64,000 nucleotides of DNA from Palaemon carinicauda (taxonomy: Eukaryota > Arthropoda > Malacostraca > Decapoda > Palaemonidae). Positions 44,401-53,815 of this stretch are shown one piece after another; position 1 is the stretch's first letter; each line of letters opens with the position of its first letter. Where the stretch lies: assembly GCF_036898095.1 (NCBI RefSeq), contig NC_090759.1, forward strand, positions 17,773,353 to 17,837,352, given 5' to 3'. The notes beneath the pieces are model-generated. The model saw only the letters and a list, made by a program, of their open reading frames with translations, ran no database searches and had not been told where the DNA came from. The translations under genes and the position numbers were made by a program.

Positions 44401-44444
44401 ATTTAATTGACCCTCCCTTCCTCCCCATAGAGAACCAGTGGACC

Positions 44445-44603
44445 GAGGAAAAATTGAGGAGGTGTCAACAAGAAGTACTATAGTACCTGGCCACAGGTGG
44501 CGCTGGTAAGTACACCCCCTTCTAGTATTGTGATAGCTGGCGTATCCCTCCATAGAATTCTGTCGGGCAACGGAGTTGACAGCTACATGATTATCGGGTA
44601 AGT
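44445..44603 (+). repeat. E1 right inverted terminal repeat
   Basis: Inverse of 37895-38054. It is followed by a right-end extension of about 36 bp (AGTATATTCAAAAATT and onwards) that is absent from the left end but present inverted in the ICR. Confidence 0.95.
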
Positions 44604-44639
44604 ATATTCAAAAATTTATTTTACTAATAAAAATAACAT

Positions 44640-45267
44640 GTTTCATTATTGTCAATTGTAGTATTAAGAGGTGTTGCATATGAAAAGTTGTATATGAGAA
44701 ATCCAATAGTTTTGAAAATACATAATTAGAAATATGGGGAACTAGGCTCCAGCATTGGCATGTGGCCTTTTTCTTAAAGAAGTTTTCAAGTACAAGGTCC
44801 TCCATGAGGAAGGGATCTGGGTTCCAATATTATCTCTCTTATGATTATATAAATTCATGTAATTCCCATGTATTTATGCTGGCTTTGATGCTTTGCTATT
44901 GTCACAAATCTATCTTGAGGGTTGCTCTGATGCCAAAAGGGCTCCTTATAAATTAACGTTAGATTGTGAGCTAATGGTGGGAAAAATCTTCCGTCATTTT
45001 TAACATCAATGTTTTCAACCGATATTTAGCAAGTGTATCCATACCTAACCCTAAGTTGTTAATGCATCACAAGTTTAGCAAAAACCCAAGAACAGATTGA
45101 CATGAATTAATCCTTTAAAAAACTCCTACAACCTTATGAATCTTATAAAGCAACCCAGTATTGTCTCTTGATACATGCAAGACAGTAAATTGTTTGTTAG
45201 CTTAATTTTTTTACTGTTTTTCTAACCAAATTCCTACTTAGTGGGCTAGGGTCATGCACATACTGTA
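44640..45267. other. Host intron sequence between E1 and E2
   Basis: AT-rich sequence of about 630 bp without coding features. It is the continuation of TMX2 intron 4 if the gene continues downstream. Confidence 0.55.
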
Positions 45268-45280
45268 TTTCTGGGCTCGA

Positions 45281-45545
45281 ACCTGTGCCGCCCAGTGAAT
45301 AAGCTCCATTTAGCACTTATTCTTAGGTAATTTACTGCTAAATATACCAGAGAAAAAATGTAAAGGAGTGCTAGGTTAACTAGCTCGCTCACCTATTGGT
45401 GTCGGTATAAAATTGGGCGTATAATCCAGAGGTCCCGCACTATTTAGATTCATCCACGACAGAAACCCCAATAGAGGAGAGCCGTTCAACCTCACTCGGT
45501 ACTACTAACAATGCATCCGCTCAGAACCCAACTCCTTTTAGCACG
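45281..45545 (+). repeat. E2 left inverted terminal repeat
   Basis: From CCTGTGCCGCCCAGTGAATA to AACCCAACTCCTT and GCAC this is the inverse of 52971-53233, apart from a 2-bp length difference at the inner edge. The outer bases (TTTCTGGGCTCGAA) differ from the right end. Confidence 0.95.
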
Positions 45546-46619
45546 TCTCGTGTGTAACCCGCTTTTTTGTTGTGCTCTCGTTTTTTCGCTTTTTTCTTTG
45601 GATTATGGCTTCTTCGTCGGTTTCCCTGGAGACACCGTCTAAGTTAAGTACCAAGCTGTGTTTTGAGCAACCTAGATCGTCTAATATTTGATTTATAGGA
45701 GTGTATTCTCTTCGTTCATACCGATCTTGCTTGATTCCATTTACAGTTGGTACTCCTGTTTTGAGAGCTTTTAGTTTCACTCGCGGTGTTACTATATGTA
45801 TTAATTTTATTATTAAATTTTATTTGTTATTATGGATATTCATTATTTAGCGTTTAGAACCCTCGTGGTTCAAATTTTGGGCCGATATCATTTACGTATC
45901 GTTATGGCTGCCGACCTTCGTGCTAGGCGGCAATGTTATTTTTTAAGCCATCAGGTGTGTCTTTTGTGATTTAATTATTATGTTGCATGCCTTGCCCAAA
46001 AATTTTTATGTGTTTATTTTATATTATCAACGCTATTACTATTATAATGAATATTGTGCTATTACTCCGTTTGATCTGTCTGGTTGGGGATCGTCAGTTG
46101 GTAGCCCTGCTGCTCCGTATCACGTGATCCTCCCTCATGCTCCCCCTCTCGCTAGGTGGGTGGCTAGGCTTCTCTCCCCCTCTCCCCTAGGGGACCGTTG
46201 CCTTCCCTCCTTGTAGAGGGGGTTCAGTGTTTATGGACTTTGTCCTCCGGGTGTCCCGGCGGGTTCGGCTCTGTCTAGTCTGGTTGGCCACCGGTCAACA
46301 GAGTTGGATCCCGGTGCACCCTATTTTATATTCATTTATCACACTGGTTTATGTTATATGAAACCCTCTGGGTTCCGTTGGCGGTTCTTATCTACAGTTC
46401 CGCCCACCTATTTAATTTATAACAGATCCTATGATGATTATATGACAGATCACTACCCCGGAGTTCCTATACGAATTGGTTTTGGATACTTTTATTTCCC
46501 GGCTCGGGGCTTAGCCTCGCCCCGGGAAATCAGACACCCTGTGTCTTAAATTTTTGTTGTTGCATCCTTTTTTTTATACTCCCGGCTCGACCGGAATGGA
46601 TGGCTATACTTTAGTCTTA
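45546..46619 (+). other. E2 leader, non-repetitive part
   Basis: About 1.07 kb between the left repeat and the hairpin array. A short ORF begins at 45606 (MASSSVSLETPSK) and stops after 28 codons. CT-rich blocks occur near 46130-46210. No protein domain is seen, so I treat it as 5' UTR or promoter-bearing leader. A candidate donor is CATCAG|GTGTGT at about 45953. Confidence 0.55.
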
Positions 46620-47370
46620 AGCTAGACTTTTGTTTAGGCCGGGTCCTCCGGACCCGCCCCTACTTAAGAATATTACAGTTAAGCCCTAATCTTGTGTTAG
46701 GCTTATGTTAGGCCCGGGTCCTCCGGACCCGCCCCTACTTAAGAGAATTACAGTTTCTCATATACTATTTACTTTAGTCTTAAGTTAGACTTATGTTTAG
46801 GCCCGGGTCCTCCGGACCCGCCCCTACTTAAGAATATTACAGTTAAGCTCTAATCTTGTGTTAGACCTATGTTAGGCCCGGGTCCTCCGGACTCGCCCCT
46901 ACTTAAGAATATTACAGTTAAGCTCTAATCTTGTATTAGATCTATGTTAGGCCCGGCCGCCGCTACTTAAGAATATTACAGTTAAGGTCTAATCTTGTGT
47001 TAGACCTTTGTTAGGCCCGGGTCCTTCAGACCCGCCCCTACTTAAGAATATTACAGTTAAGCTCTAGTCTTGTATTAGATCTATGTTAGGCCCGGGTCCT
47101 CCGGACCCGCCCCTACTTAAGAATATTACAGTTAAGCTCTAATCTTGTGTTAGACCTTTGTTAGGCCCGGGTCCTTCGGACCCGCCCCTACTTAAGAATA
47201 TTACAGTTAAGCTCTAGTCTTGTATTAGACCTATGTTAGGCCCGGGTCCTCCGGACCCGCCCCTACTTAAGAATATTACAGTTAAGCTCTAATCTTGTGT
47301 TAGACCTTTGTTAGGCCCGGGTCCTCCGGACCCGCCCCTACTTAAGGGAATTACAGTTTCTCATATACTA
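46620..47370 (+). repeat. E2 leader array: about ten 74-bp units with a hairpin
   Basis: GGGTCCTCCGGACCC-type palindromes occur at about 46641, 46715, 46802, 46876, 47016, 47091, 47165, 47240 and 47314, with a deleted version near 46951. Spacing is mostly 74-75 bp. Each unit continues with GCCCCTACTTAAGAATATTA, CAGTTAAGCTCTAATCTTG and TTAGACCTATGTTAGGCCC. Two units (46740 and 47343) end instead in AATTACAGTTTCTCATATAC. Substitutions often keep the stem pairable. The array ends 13 bp before the gag ATG. Confidence 0.94.
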
Positions 47371-47382
47371 TTCTTTTTATAG

Positions 47383-47553
47383 ATGGTGCATTGTCTGACG
47401 CCGGCCTGTGCAGCTGTTATGCACCAGCCTTGTGGCCACTCCGTCTGCCGATCTCATGCCCCTTGTGGGGTTCAACTGGAAGACGTTGTGGTATGGCACC
47501 CGGATAACTGTGTGATTTGCTTCGACCTCATCACTACCCTTGGATCTGATTCG
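47383..47553 (+). CDS. E2 gag, coding exon 1
   Basis: 57 codons starting MVHCLTPACAAVM, rich in Cys and His (QPCGHSVCRSH, CGVQLEDVVVWHPDNCVICF), the Cys/His N-terminus typical of DIRS gag. The frame would hit a TAG 14 codons after TCG|GTGAGT. Splicing from 47553 to 47663 removes this stop and restores the frame. The ATG directly follows CTTTTTATAG, which itself looks like a splice acceptor. Confidence 0.78.
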
Positions 47554-47662
47554 GTGAGTCCCGTTGGCTATGTTGCCTTCTTATTTTACTATTAGTAAGA
47601 TCTCTATGGTCTTGAAGGACCATTGGGAGTCTTCCCTTTTATAATTCCCACTATTATTTCAG
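47554..47662 (+). other. Probable 109-nt spliceosomal intron in E2 gag
   Basis: The donor GTGAGT and acceptor CTATTATTTCAG are near consensus. The length, 109, is not a multiple of three, and the unspliced frame stops inside. The next in-frame ATG downstream lies well inside the conserved part of gag (near 47778), so splicing is the better explanation for the protein. A U-rich tract precedes the acceptor. Confidence 0.75.
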
Positions 47663-49738
47663 GCATCCCCGGAGCAAAAGTCTGCGGCTCGGGCCACACT
47701 GAAGGTGTGGGTTGGTGGTTTTGCCCGGAATGTGAAGTCTAAGCGGCCGTACGTCCTATCTGAGGACTACTGCTCCATGGTTTACCCCAACGCTAAGTCT
47801 TCAGCCGCTGTGGCTAGGCATGTGGCAGCTCCCATCATTGCCCACATTGATGCCACCATAACGGGTCTCATCGACCCAGAGCAAGATCCATCGGACGCCC
47901 CCGGAGGTCTGGAGGATAATGTTGCCTCCATGAACCTGGACGTCGAACCAATGTTACTAGACGAGCCGGATACAGGTAGGGTGGTAAGTGAGGCAAGTGT
48001 TTCCGGCGCTGAGATTCCTATCCTCAGCCCCGCTCTTTCTTCTTCTTCTGATCGCTCTTCTTTTCATGGATTTTCTGGGGACCGTGATTCGTCTCAACGA
48101 TCATACCCGGTCCCCCCTAAGGATAAGTCTACATCAAGAACCTTACCCAAAGCTCGCAAGCCCCACAAGACTTCCCATAGCTCTAAACAAGGTACAGACC
48201 TGTCATCAAAAGCCTCTGGTTCCTCCTCTAAGTCTCACGACCCGGGAGTTCATTCCGCCCCTCCTGCTGCTAGCCCGGGCCTTTCCGAATCAGCCATGCT
48301 TCGCATCGTGTCGGAGATGCAAGCAAAGTTGGTTTCGGAGATGCATTCTAAGATGGACACGATGTTCTCTAACATCGGTCAGAGACTTGGGGCTTTAGAG
48401 CAAGGTGCTCCGGAGAGAGTCCAAAGCTCTCTCATCCCGGATGCCTCTAAGCTCCCGCCGTTTGCCAAGAACAACCCTTGGCGTATGGCTCTTCATTCCC
48501 CGTTCTCAGACGGAATGTTGACTTTGGAGGGCCTTGGCACTCGTCCTCTAGAGGACTTTGAATTCTTTCCTCCTGGTCTGGCATTTCCATTTCATGGTTA
48601 TGCCAGGCTTACCGAGGAAGCTTTAGTTCGGTTAGACAAGGTCTCCAAAGAGACGGTCATCTTCCCTAAAGAGCAAGCCCAATCTGTTTGGGCCAGATTT
48701 TTGAACGACATCGGCTGCACTAACACCATGCTGACGCCTTATAAAAGCTCTTTTACGATGTTCTTAATGGACAAGAACACCTTGACTCCATGCGTCAATA
48801 AGGTGGCAGAGCTTGCCTTCCAATATGCTCTGGAGGAGAAGCCCTTGCCGCCCATCCGAGAGGTGGATCCAATCTCCCTCCTTCTTCCTTCAGGCATTGA
48901 GTGTTGGGACAACGTCCATACCACCTTTACCTCTGGCAAGCTAGCAGCAGACTGTGCCTCAGTTTTGTTTAGTGAGAGGCTTCCCCGTCTCCCGGAATCC
49001 CTCATTAAACAGGAATATGATTCCCGCCTACGTGTGGGCCGTACTCTAAACTTGGCCACATCCACGGAGTCGATAGCCTTGACTTACGATACGGAGAGTA
49101 TTTTTAAGTCTCTCAACAAGGCTACATTACAGTCTTTATATTATGACCTGTATGACTTCGCTACTGCTAAACGCAGATGTCGCAAGCATGTCCTAGCTGA
49201 GGCGACGATTAGGCATGAACCTAATAAGCTCATCCGGTCCTCCTGTTGGGGTTCAAATCTCTTCCCCGAAGATCTCGTAGAGGAAGTCTTGGCGGAGGCC
49301 ACTAGAGTTAATCAGAGCCTTAAAGCCCGTTGGGGTTTGACCCCGAAACGCAAATATGACCCCGCAAATTATCAAGCCCGGGGTAGGAAGAAGCTTCGTC
49401 CATATACCTCCACCCAGTTCAGGCAACAGCAGAGTGGTTCGTCCAACTTCCGGCGGCCTCTTCCCCCATCTCCTGTTGTCCCTGCACGGCCTTCCACCTC
49501 TCAGGCTCCTTCGGATGACTATGTCACCGTTCTGCTCCCTAAGAGCCAGCTTTCTGGTGCCTCCTCCACTTCTCCTGCCTTTAACCAGTCTTACGAGGCT
49601 CGTAGCTCTTCCCAGAGTTATGGTAGAGGTAGAGGCTACCACCGTGGTTCTAACCAGAACAAAGGCAGGGGAAGAGCCTTTCGCAGAGGAAAGAATTTCC
49701 GAGGCGGACGTGGAGGCAACTCCTCAAACCAATACTGA
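47663..49738 (+). CDS. E2 gag, coding exon 2
   Basis: About 691 codons continuing from exon 1 (ASPEQKSAARATLKVWVGGF). A Ser/Pro/Lys-rich linker is followed by a heptad-like helical stretch (MLRIVSEMQAKLVSEMHSKM, about 47.3-48.4 kb end), a conserved central gag domain (PWRMALHSPFSDGML to ATRVNQSLKARWG), and an RG-rich tail (YGRGRGYHRG, FRGGRGGN) like an RGG box, which would bind RNA. The last 383 nt overlap the RT ORF in the +1 frame. There is no internal stop. Confidence 0.88.
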   Translation, partial: ASPEQKSAARATLKVWVGGFARNVKSKRPYVLSEDYCSMVYPNAKSSAAVARHVAAPIIAHIDATITGLIDPEQDPSDAPGGLEDNVASMNLDVEPMLLDEPDTGRVVSEASVSGAEIPILSPALSSSSDRSSFHGFSGDRDSSQRSYPVPPKDKSTSRTLPKARKPHKTSHSSKQGTDLSSKASGSSSKSHDPGVHSAPPAASPGLSESAMLRIVSEMQAKLVSEMHSKMDTMFSNIGQRLGALEQGAPERVQSSLIPDASKLPPFAKNNPWRMALHSPFSDGMLTLEGLGTRPLEDFEFFPPGLAFPFHGYARLTEEALVRLDKVSKETVIFPKEQAQSVWARFLNDIGCTNTMLTPYKSSFTMFLMDKNTLTPCVNKVAELAFQYALEEKPLPPIREVDPISLLLPSGIECWDNVHTTFTSGKLAADCASVLFSERLPRLPESLIKQEYDSRLRVGRTLNLATSTESIALTYDTESIFKSLNKATLQSLYYDLYDFATAKRRCRKHVLAEATIRHEPNKLIRSSCWGSNLFPEDLVEEVLAEATRVNQSLKARWGLTPKRKYDPANYQARGRKKLRPYTSTQFRQQQSGSSNFRRPLPPSPVVPARPSTSQAPSDDYVTVLLPKSQLSGASSTSPAFNQSYEARSSSQSYGRGRGYHRGSNQNKGRGRAFRRGKNFRGGRGGNSSNQY

Positions 49739-51572
49739 GGTGCAGCAGGTAGGGGGGAGGCTCTATGCCTTCCGCAACAAATGGAGGTTCAGTCCCTGGG
49801 CGTTCAGTATCATCTCCAAGGGACTGGGGTGGAGTTGGATTCAAGGACCTCCTCCTCCGAACAAATTTCGTCAACATTCCACTCCGGACCTGGTCGAATT
49901 TGTCCAGGATCTTTTACAAAAGAACGCCATACAAGAAACGAAACACCTGAAGTTTCAAGGTCGGCTGTTCAGTGTCCCGAAGAAGGATTCGGACAAGAGA
50001 AGAGTGATTCTAGACCTATCCCTTCTCAACTTGTCCATTCAATGCGACAAGTTTCGAATGCTTACCGTCTCGCAGGTGCGGACCTTACTTCCCCGTGGGG
50101 CCGTCACCACCTCTATCGATCTTACAGACGCCTATTATCACGTCCCGATAGCGAGACACTTCCGTCCGTACCTAGGCTTTCGCTTAGGGGACAAAAGTTA
50201 CTCCTTCAAGGTGATGCCCTTCGGGCTCAACATCGCCCCAAGGATCTTCACAAAGTTAGCAGAAGTCGCTGTTCAGGAACTCAGGAATCAAGGGATTCAA
50301 GTAGTAGCCTATCTGGACGACTGGCTCATTTGGTCAGACACCTCCCAAAATTGCCTAAAAGCCACTCACAAAGTCATCCATTATCTTCAATCTCTAGGCT
50401 TCCAGATCAACTTCAAGAAGTCCCGTCTTCTTCCAAAATCGAAGTTCCAATGGCTCGGCCTGCAATGGGATCTTATATCTCATACTCTGTGTCTTCCCAG
50501 ACCCAAGAGGTTAGAGATTGCAAGGAACACCAAACGCTTTCTCAAAGACAAAGTAAGTTCCAGACGACTCCAAGAGAGGATTCTGGGGTCCCTTCAGTTT
50601 GCCTCAGTGACGGATCTTCTTCTGAAGGCAAAATTGAAAGATATCAATCGTGTCTGGCGTTCGAGGGCGAACCGGAAGCTCCGGGACAGGAAAGTCCGCC
50701 TTCCTCCCATTCTACGGGAAAGACTTCTTCCTTGGACAAGAGCAAACAGTCTGTCAAAGTCAGTTCCCCTTCGATTTCCGCCTCCGAAATTAATCATTCA
50801 CACGGACGCATCCTTATCAGGTTGGGGCGGCTATTCTCAGCTCAAGAAAGTTCAAGGTCTTTGGACTCCCTTGTTCCGCCAATTTCACATCAATGTGCTA
50901 GAGGCCATGGCAGTTCTTCTAACCCTGAAACGTCTCGCTCTTCCCAAGAAACAACACCTTCGTCTGGTCCTCGACAGCGAAGTGGTGGTCCGCTGCCTCA
51001 ACAGAGGCGGGTCAAAGTCAGGGCCTCTGAACCATGTTCTAGTAGCCATATTCTCCCTAGCAGCCTTGAACCGTTGGCATCTTTCAGCTGTCCACCTGGC
51101 GGGAGTCCGGAATGTAGTGGCAGACGCCCTGTCCCGGACCTCCCCTCTAGAATCGGAATGGTCACTCGATCTAAAGTCATTTCGGTGGATTCTCTCTCAG
51201 GTTCCCGGTCTCCAAGTGGACCTCTTCGCCACGGAATCCAACCACAAATTGAGAGTATATGTGGCTCCCAATCTAGACCCTCAGGCTTACGTCACAGACG
51301 CCATGTCACAGAATTGGGACACCTGGGAAAAGATTTATCTCTTTCCCCCGGTGAATCTTTTGCTGAAAGTTCTAGATAAACTGAGATCCTTCAAAGGACA
51401 AGTAGCCTTGGTCGCACCCAACTGGCCCAAGAGCAACTGGTATCCTCTCCTGCGAGAGTTGAGACTATACCCTCACCCGATACCCAATCCGGTTCTGTCT
51501 CAGATAGTACAAACACGCGTTGTGTACGCTTTCTCAAACATTCAGAGCGCCCTAACTTTATGGACTTTATGA
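49356..51572 (+). CDS. E2 reverse transcriptase-RNase H polyprotein
   Basis: 738 codons from the ATG at 49356, though the RT domain starts only at about residue 160 and the true entry may be by frameshift or reinitiation. RT blocks are RRVILDLSLLN, SIDLTDAYYHVPIA, FKVMPFGLNIAPRIF and VVAYLDDWLIW (YLDD at residue 319). RNase H has IIHTDASLSGWGG, the Glu in INVLEAMAVL, LVLDSEVVV and VVADALSR. The C-terminal DIRS region follows (VDLFAT, LYLFPPVN-type YLFPPV, VAPNWPKSNW). Catalytic residues look intact. The stop overlaps the recombinase ATG by 13 nt. Confidence 0.94.
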   Translation: MTPQIIKPGVGRSFVHIPPPSSGNSRVVRPTSGGLFPHLLLSLHGLPPLRLLRMTMSPFCSLRASFLVPPPLLLPLTSLTRLVALPRVMVEVEATTVVLTRTKAGEEPFAEERISEADVEATPQTNTEVQQVGGRLYAFRNKWRFSPWAFSIISKGLGWSWIQGPPPPNKFRQHSTPDLVEFVQDLLQKNAIQETKHLKFQGRLFSVPKKDSDKRRVILDLSLLNLSIQCDKFRMLTVSQVRTLLPRGAVTTSIDLTDAYYHVPIARHFRPYLGFRLGDKSYSFKVMPFGLNIAPRIFTKLAEVAVQELRNQGIQVVAYLDDWLIWSDTSQNCLKATHKVIHYLQSLGFQINFKKSRLLPKSKFQWLGLQWDLISHTLCLPRPKRLEIARNTKRFLKDKVSSRRLQERILGSLQFASVTDLLLKAKLKDINRVWRSRANRKLRDRKVRLPPILRERLLPWTRANSLSKSVPLRFPPPKLIIHTDASLSGWGGYSQLKKVQGLWTPLFRQFHINVLEAMAVLLTLKRLALPKKQHLRLVLDSEVVVRCLNRGGSKSGPLNHVLVAIFSLAALNRWHLSAVHLAGVRNVVADALSRTSPLESEWSLDLKSFRWILSQVPGLQVDLFATESNHKLRVYVAPNLDPQAYVTDAMSQNWDTWEKIYLFPPVNLLLKVLDKLRSFKGQVALVAPNWPKSNWYPLLRELRLYPHPIPNPVLSQIVQTRVVYAFSNIQSALTLWTL

Positions 51573-52534
51573 AGTTTGCTGCTATGCATGGTGCCAATAT
51601 TGATCCTCAAAACACCTTGTTCCTGGAATCGGATAAACGGGATTCCACCATCCGCCAGTATGACTCTGCAGTTAAAAAGTTGGCAAAATTTTTAATAGAC
51701 TCAGACGTGAACTGTATGAACTTGAACCTTACAGTCACTTTCTTTAGATCGTTATTAGAATCAGGTCTGGCAGCCAATACTATCACCACTATTAAATCGG
51801 CTCTGAAAAAGATCTTCCTAGTGGGTTTTAACATAGACTTAACCGACTCTTTGTTAGCTTCAATTCCGAAAGCTTGTGCCAGACTGAAACCGGTTACTCG
51901 TCCTACCCCGGTGACCTGGTTCCTTAATGACGTACTCAAATTGGCTTCTGATACCATTAACAGTTCTTGTGATTACATTCCCCTTCTCAGGAAAACACTT
52001 TTCCTGGTGAGCTTGGCTTCCGGGGCAAGAATTTCTGAATTGGCAGCCTTGTCGAGAGACCCGGGTCATATTGACTTCCTGCCTTCGGGAGAGGTCCTTC
52101 TTTCTCCTAACAAATTCTTTTTGGCTAAGAACGAAGACCCTCAAAACAGATGGTCCTCCTGGAAAATTGTTCCCCTCACGCAAGATCCGTCTCTGTGCCC
52201 TGTTACTACTCTTAGGTCTTATTTATCCCGGACCTCCTCTAACTCCTCGGGGCCTCTATTCGTTAGAGAACAAGGTGGTACCATTACTATTAAAGGGATC
52301 AGGCAACAAATTTTGTATTTTATTAAACAAGCTAACCCTGACTCTTTTCCTCTTGCACATGAAATCAGGGCGGTTGCTACCTCGGTGAACTTCTTTCACC
52401 ACATGAATTTTACAGACCTTTCCAGGTATACAGGGTAGAAATCACCGTCAGTGTTCAAGAAACACTACCTTAAACATTTGGAAGCCCTAAAATTTTCTAC
52501 AGTAGCCGCAGGGAGTGTAGTTACTCCCAGGTAA
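51560..52534 (+). CDS. E2 tyrosine recombinase with a TAG before the catalytic Tyr
   Basis: The ATG at 51560 overlaps the end of the RT ORF (ATGGACTTTATGA), suggesting termination-reinitiation. The N-terminal SAM-like part is IRQYDSAVKKLAKFL, and the catalytic part has SGARISELAAL (Arg box) and LAHEIRAVATS (H-x-x-R). A TAG at 52436-52438 stops the frame after 292 codons. The same frame then continues for 32 codons with KKHYLKHL, which contains the nucleophilic Tyr at 52466, up to TAA at 52532. The TAG occupies the place of a Trp that is conserved in E1 (ATYWRSKSVF), so TGG to TAG is the likely change. Confidence 0.88.
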
Positions 52535-52839
52535 CTCACAGGTTAATGCCTTGTCTCTTTATCTCTCCCTCTTACCTGCCTCATTTATACCCTATTGTAT
52601 TCGTTGGTCTCGCACCTGAATACTGTTATTATATTTGTAAATTTTTATACTCCTGAGTATCTGTATATATTATCACTCACGGCATTATTATACCTACCTT
52701 ATTGGATTTATGTTCATATTTAAGATACCCTTATAATTGTTTTTTGGTACTCATCTCTGATTAAAAGCATCCTGTATTTCCCTTACGCTTATGTTTTTTC
52801 CTTTATTTTGCAAGTTTGGTGACATTTTCTCTTGTATAG

Positions 52840-52932
52840 ATTCACTGGGCGGCACAGGTTCGAGCCCAGAAAAGGGATTTTGACGTAGGAAAAATCTATT
52901 TCTGGGCGAAGGACCTGTGCCGCCCAGTGAAC
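52840..52932 (+). repeat. E2 internal complementary region (ICR)
   Basis: 52840-52873 is the inverse of the left end (GGCGGCACAGGTTCGAGCCC against GGGCTCGAACCTGTGCCGCC). 52874-52932 is the inverse of the right end, with one difference seen (CTGGGCG against a run of A). Same logic as the E1 ICR. Confidence 0.94.
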
Positions 52933-52970
52933 CCTCCCAGCTCCTCTCCCTTGGAGTCCCCAAACTTTGG

Positions 52971-53233
52971 GTGCTAAGGAGTTGGGTTCTGAGCGGATGC
53001 ATTGTTAGTAGTACCGAGTGAGGTTGAACGGCTCTCCTCTATTGGGGTTTCTGTCGTGGATGAATCTAAATAGTGCGGGACCTCTGGATTATACGCCCAA
53101 TTTTATACCGACACCAATAGGTGAGCGAGCTAGTTAACCTAGCACTCCTTTACATTTTTTCTCTGGTATATTTAGCAGTAAATTACCTAAGAATAAGTGC
53201 TAAATGGAGCTTATTCACTGGGCGGCACAGGTC
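52971..53233 (+). repeat. E2 right inverted terminal repeat
   Basis: Inverse of 45281-45545. Beyond it lies a right-end extension to 53273 (CCTTCGCCCAAAAATAGA and onwards) that the left end lacks. Confidence 0.94.
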
Positions 53234-53273
53234 CTTCGCCCAAAAATAGATTTTTCCTACGTCAAAATCCCTT

Positions 53274-53815
53274 ATGTAGGCAGTGCCCCAATAAGCATGT
53301 TGGTGGTGCACGAGTAAACGTGTTGTCGAGCAGATGGTAGTTCGAATGTATTATGAATTAAATTTATCCCCAGCAGTTTGCCATGTTGGACAAATGGACT
53401 CTTGGGGATATTTTTTTGCATTGGTCTGTAAGTTTGGCTTATAAGTGGACTAGCGGATGTTGAACCCGTGGGTAAGGAGGGTGTATTGTACATTACTTTA
53501 GACAGTCCTAATTTTAATGAGAATCACAAAAAGAATTCTTGTTTGGCTATCTAATATATCAAGGGTTACATTTTCTATTACTTCATGATGCAATCACTTA
53601 AAAAGAAATCATTTCATGTGGAATGAAGAACCTTGAGATTAAGATAGGCATTTGCTCTTACGCTCAAACAAATATTTTGTCCTTTTATATAAGGTATGTC
53701 TATTGGAGTTGGAACAGCCGTTGATTCGTTAACAAGGTAGTTGGTTAATGACAAGTGTTACAGGGAGAAGGCCCGCCCACCCATCTTTCACATAATATCC
53801 AGTTTTGTCCGAAGT
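53274..53815. other. Host sequence after E2
   Basis: AT-rich sequence without a recognised gene. I looked here for the missing TMX2 C-terminal exon and found no match. Confidence 0.5.

Larger units (their letters stand above)
37882..44639 (+). mobile_element. DIRS retrotransposon E1, nearly intact
   Basis: A 6.76-kb element with inverted terminal repeats of about 160 bp, an internal complementary region at 44310-44400 and three overlapping ORFs: gag, RT-RNase H and tyrosine recombinase. The ICR reads as the reverse complement of right end joined to left end, which fixes the ends at about 37882 and 44639. There are no LTRs, no integrase and no target-site duplication. The left flank (TAACATGTCT) and the right edge (ATAACATGTTTC) share AACATGT, which fits recombination at short homology. 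One TAG interrupts gag and the rest is open. Confidence 0.94.
45268..53273 (+). mobile_element. DIRS retrotransposon E2, nearly intact
   Basis: An 8.0-kb element of a different DIRS family. It has inverted repeats of about 260 bp, an ICR at 52840-52932, a 1.8-kb leader with a tandem hairpin array, gag with a probable intron, RT-RNase H and tyrosine recombinase. The only coding lesion I found is a TAG in the recombinase. Its leader and gag are unlike those of E1, and RT shares only the common DIRS motifs. The ends were set from the ICR junction (AAATCCCTT joined to TTCTGGGCTCG). Confidence 0.93.

Noticed and set aside
44347..44639. A separate 290-bp inverted-repeat MITE at the right end of E1
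   Set aside because: Its ends are explained fully as ICR plus right terminus of E1, and E2 has the same arrangement.
46620..47370. CRISPR array
   Set aside because: Units are contiguous tandem repeats without variable spacers, in a eukaryotic retrotransposon leader.
37882..53273. LTR retrotransposon or retrovirus-like copies
   Set aside because: The ends are inverted and not direct repeats, there is no integrase, aspartic protease or envelope, and a tyrosine recombinase is present. This is DIRS.
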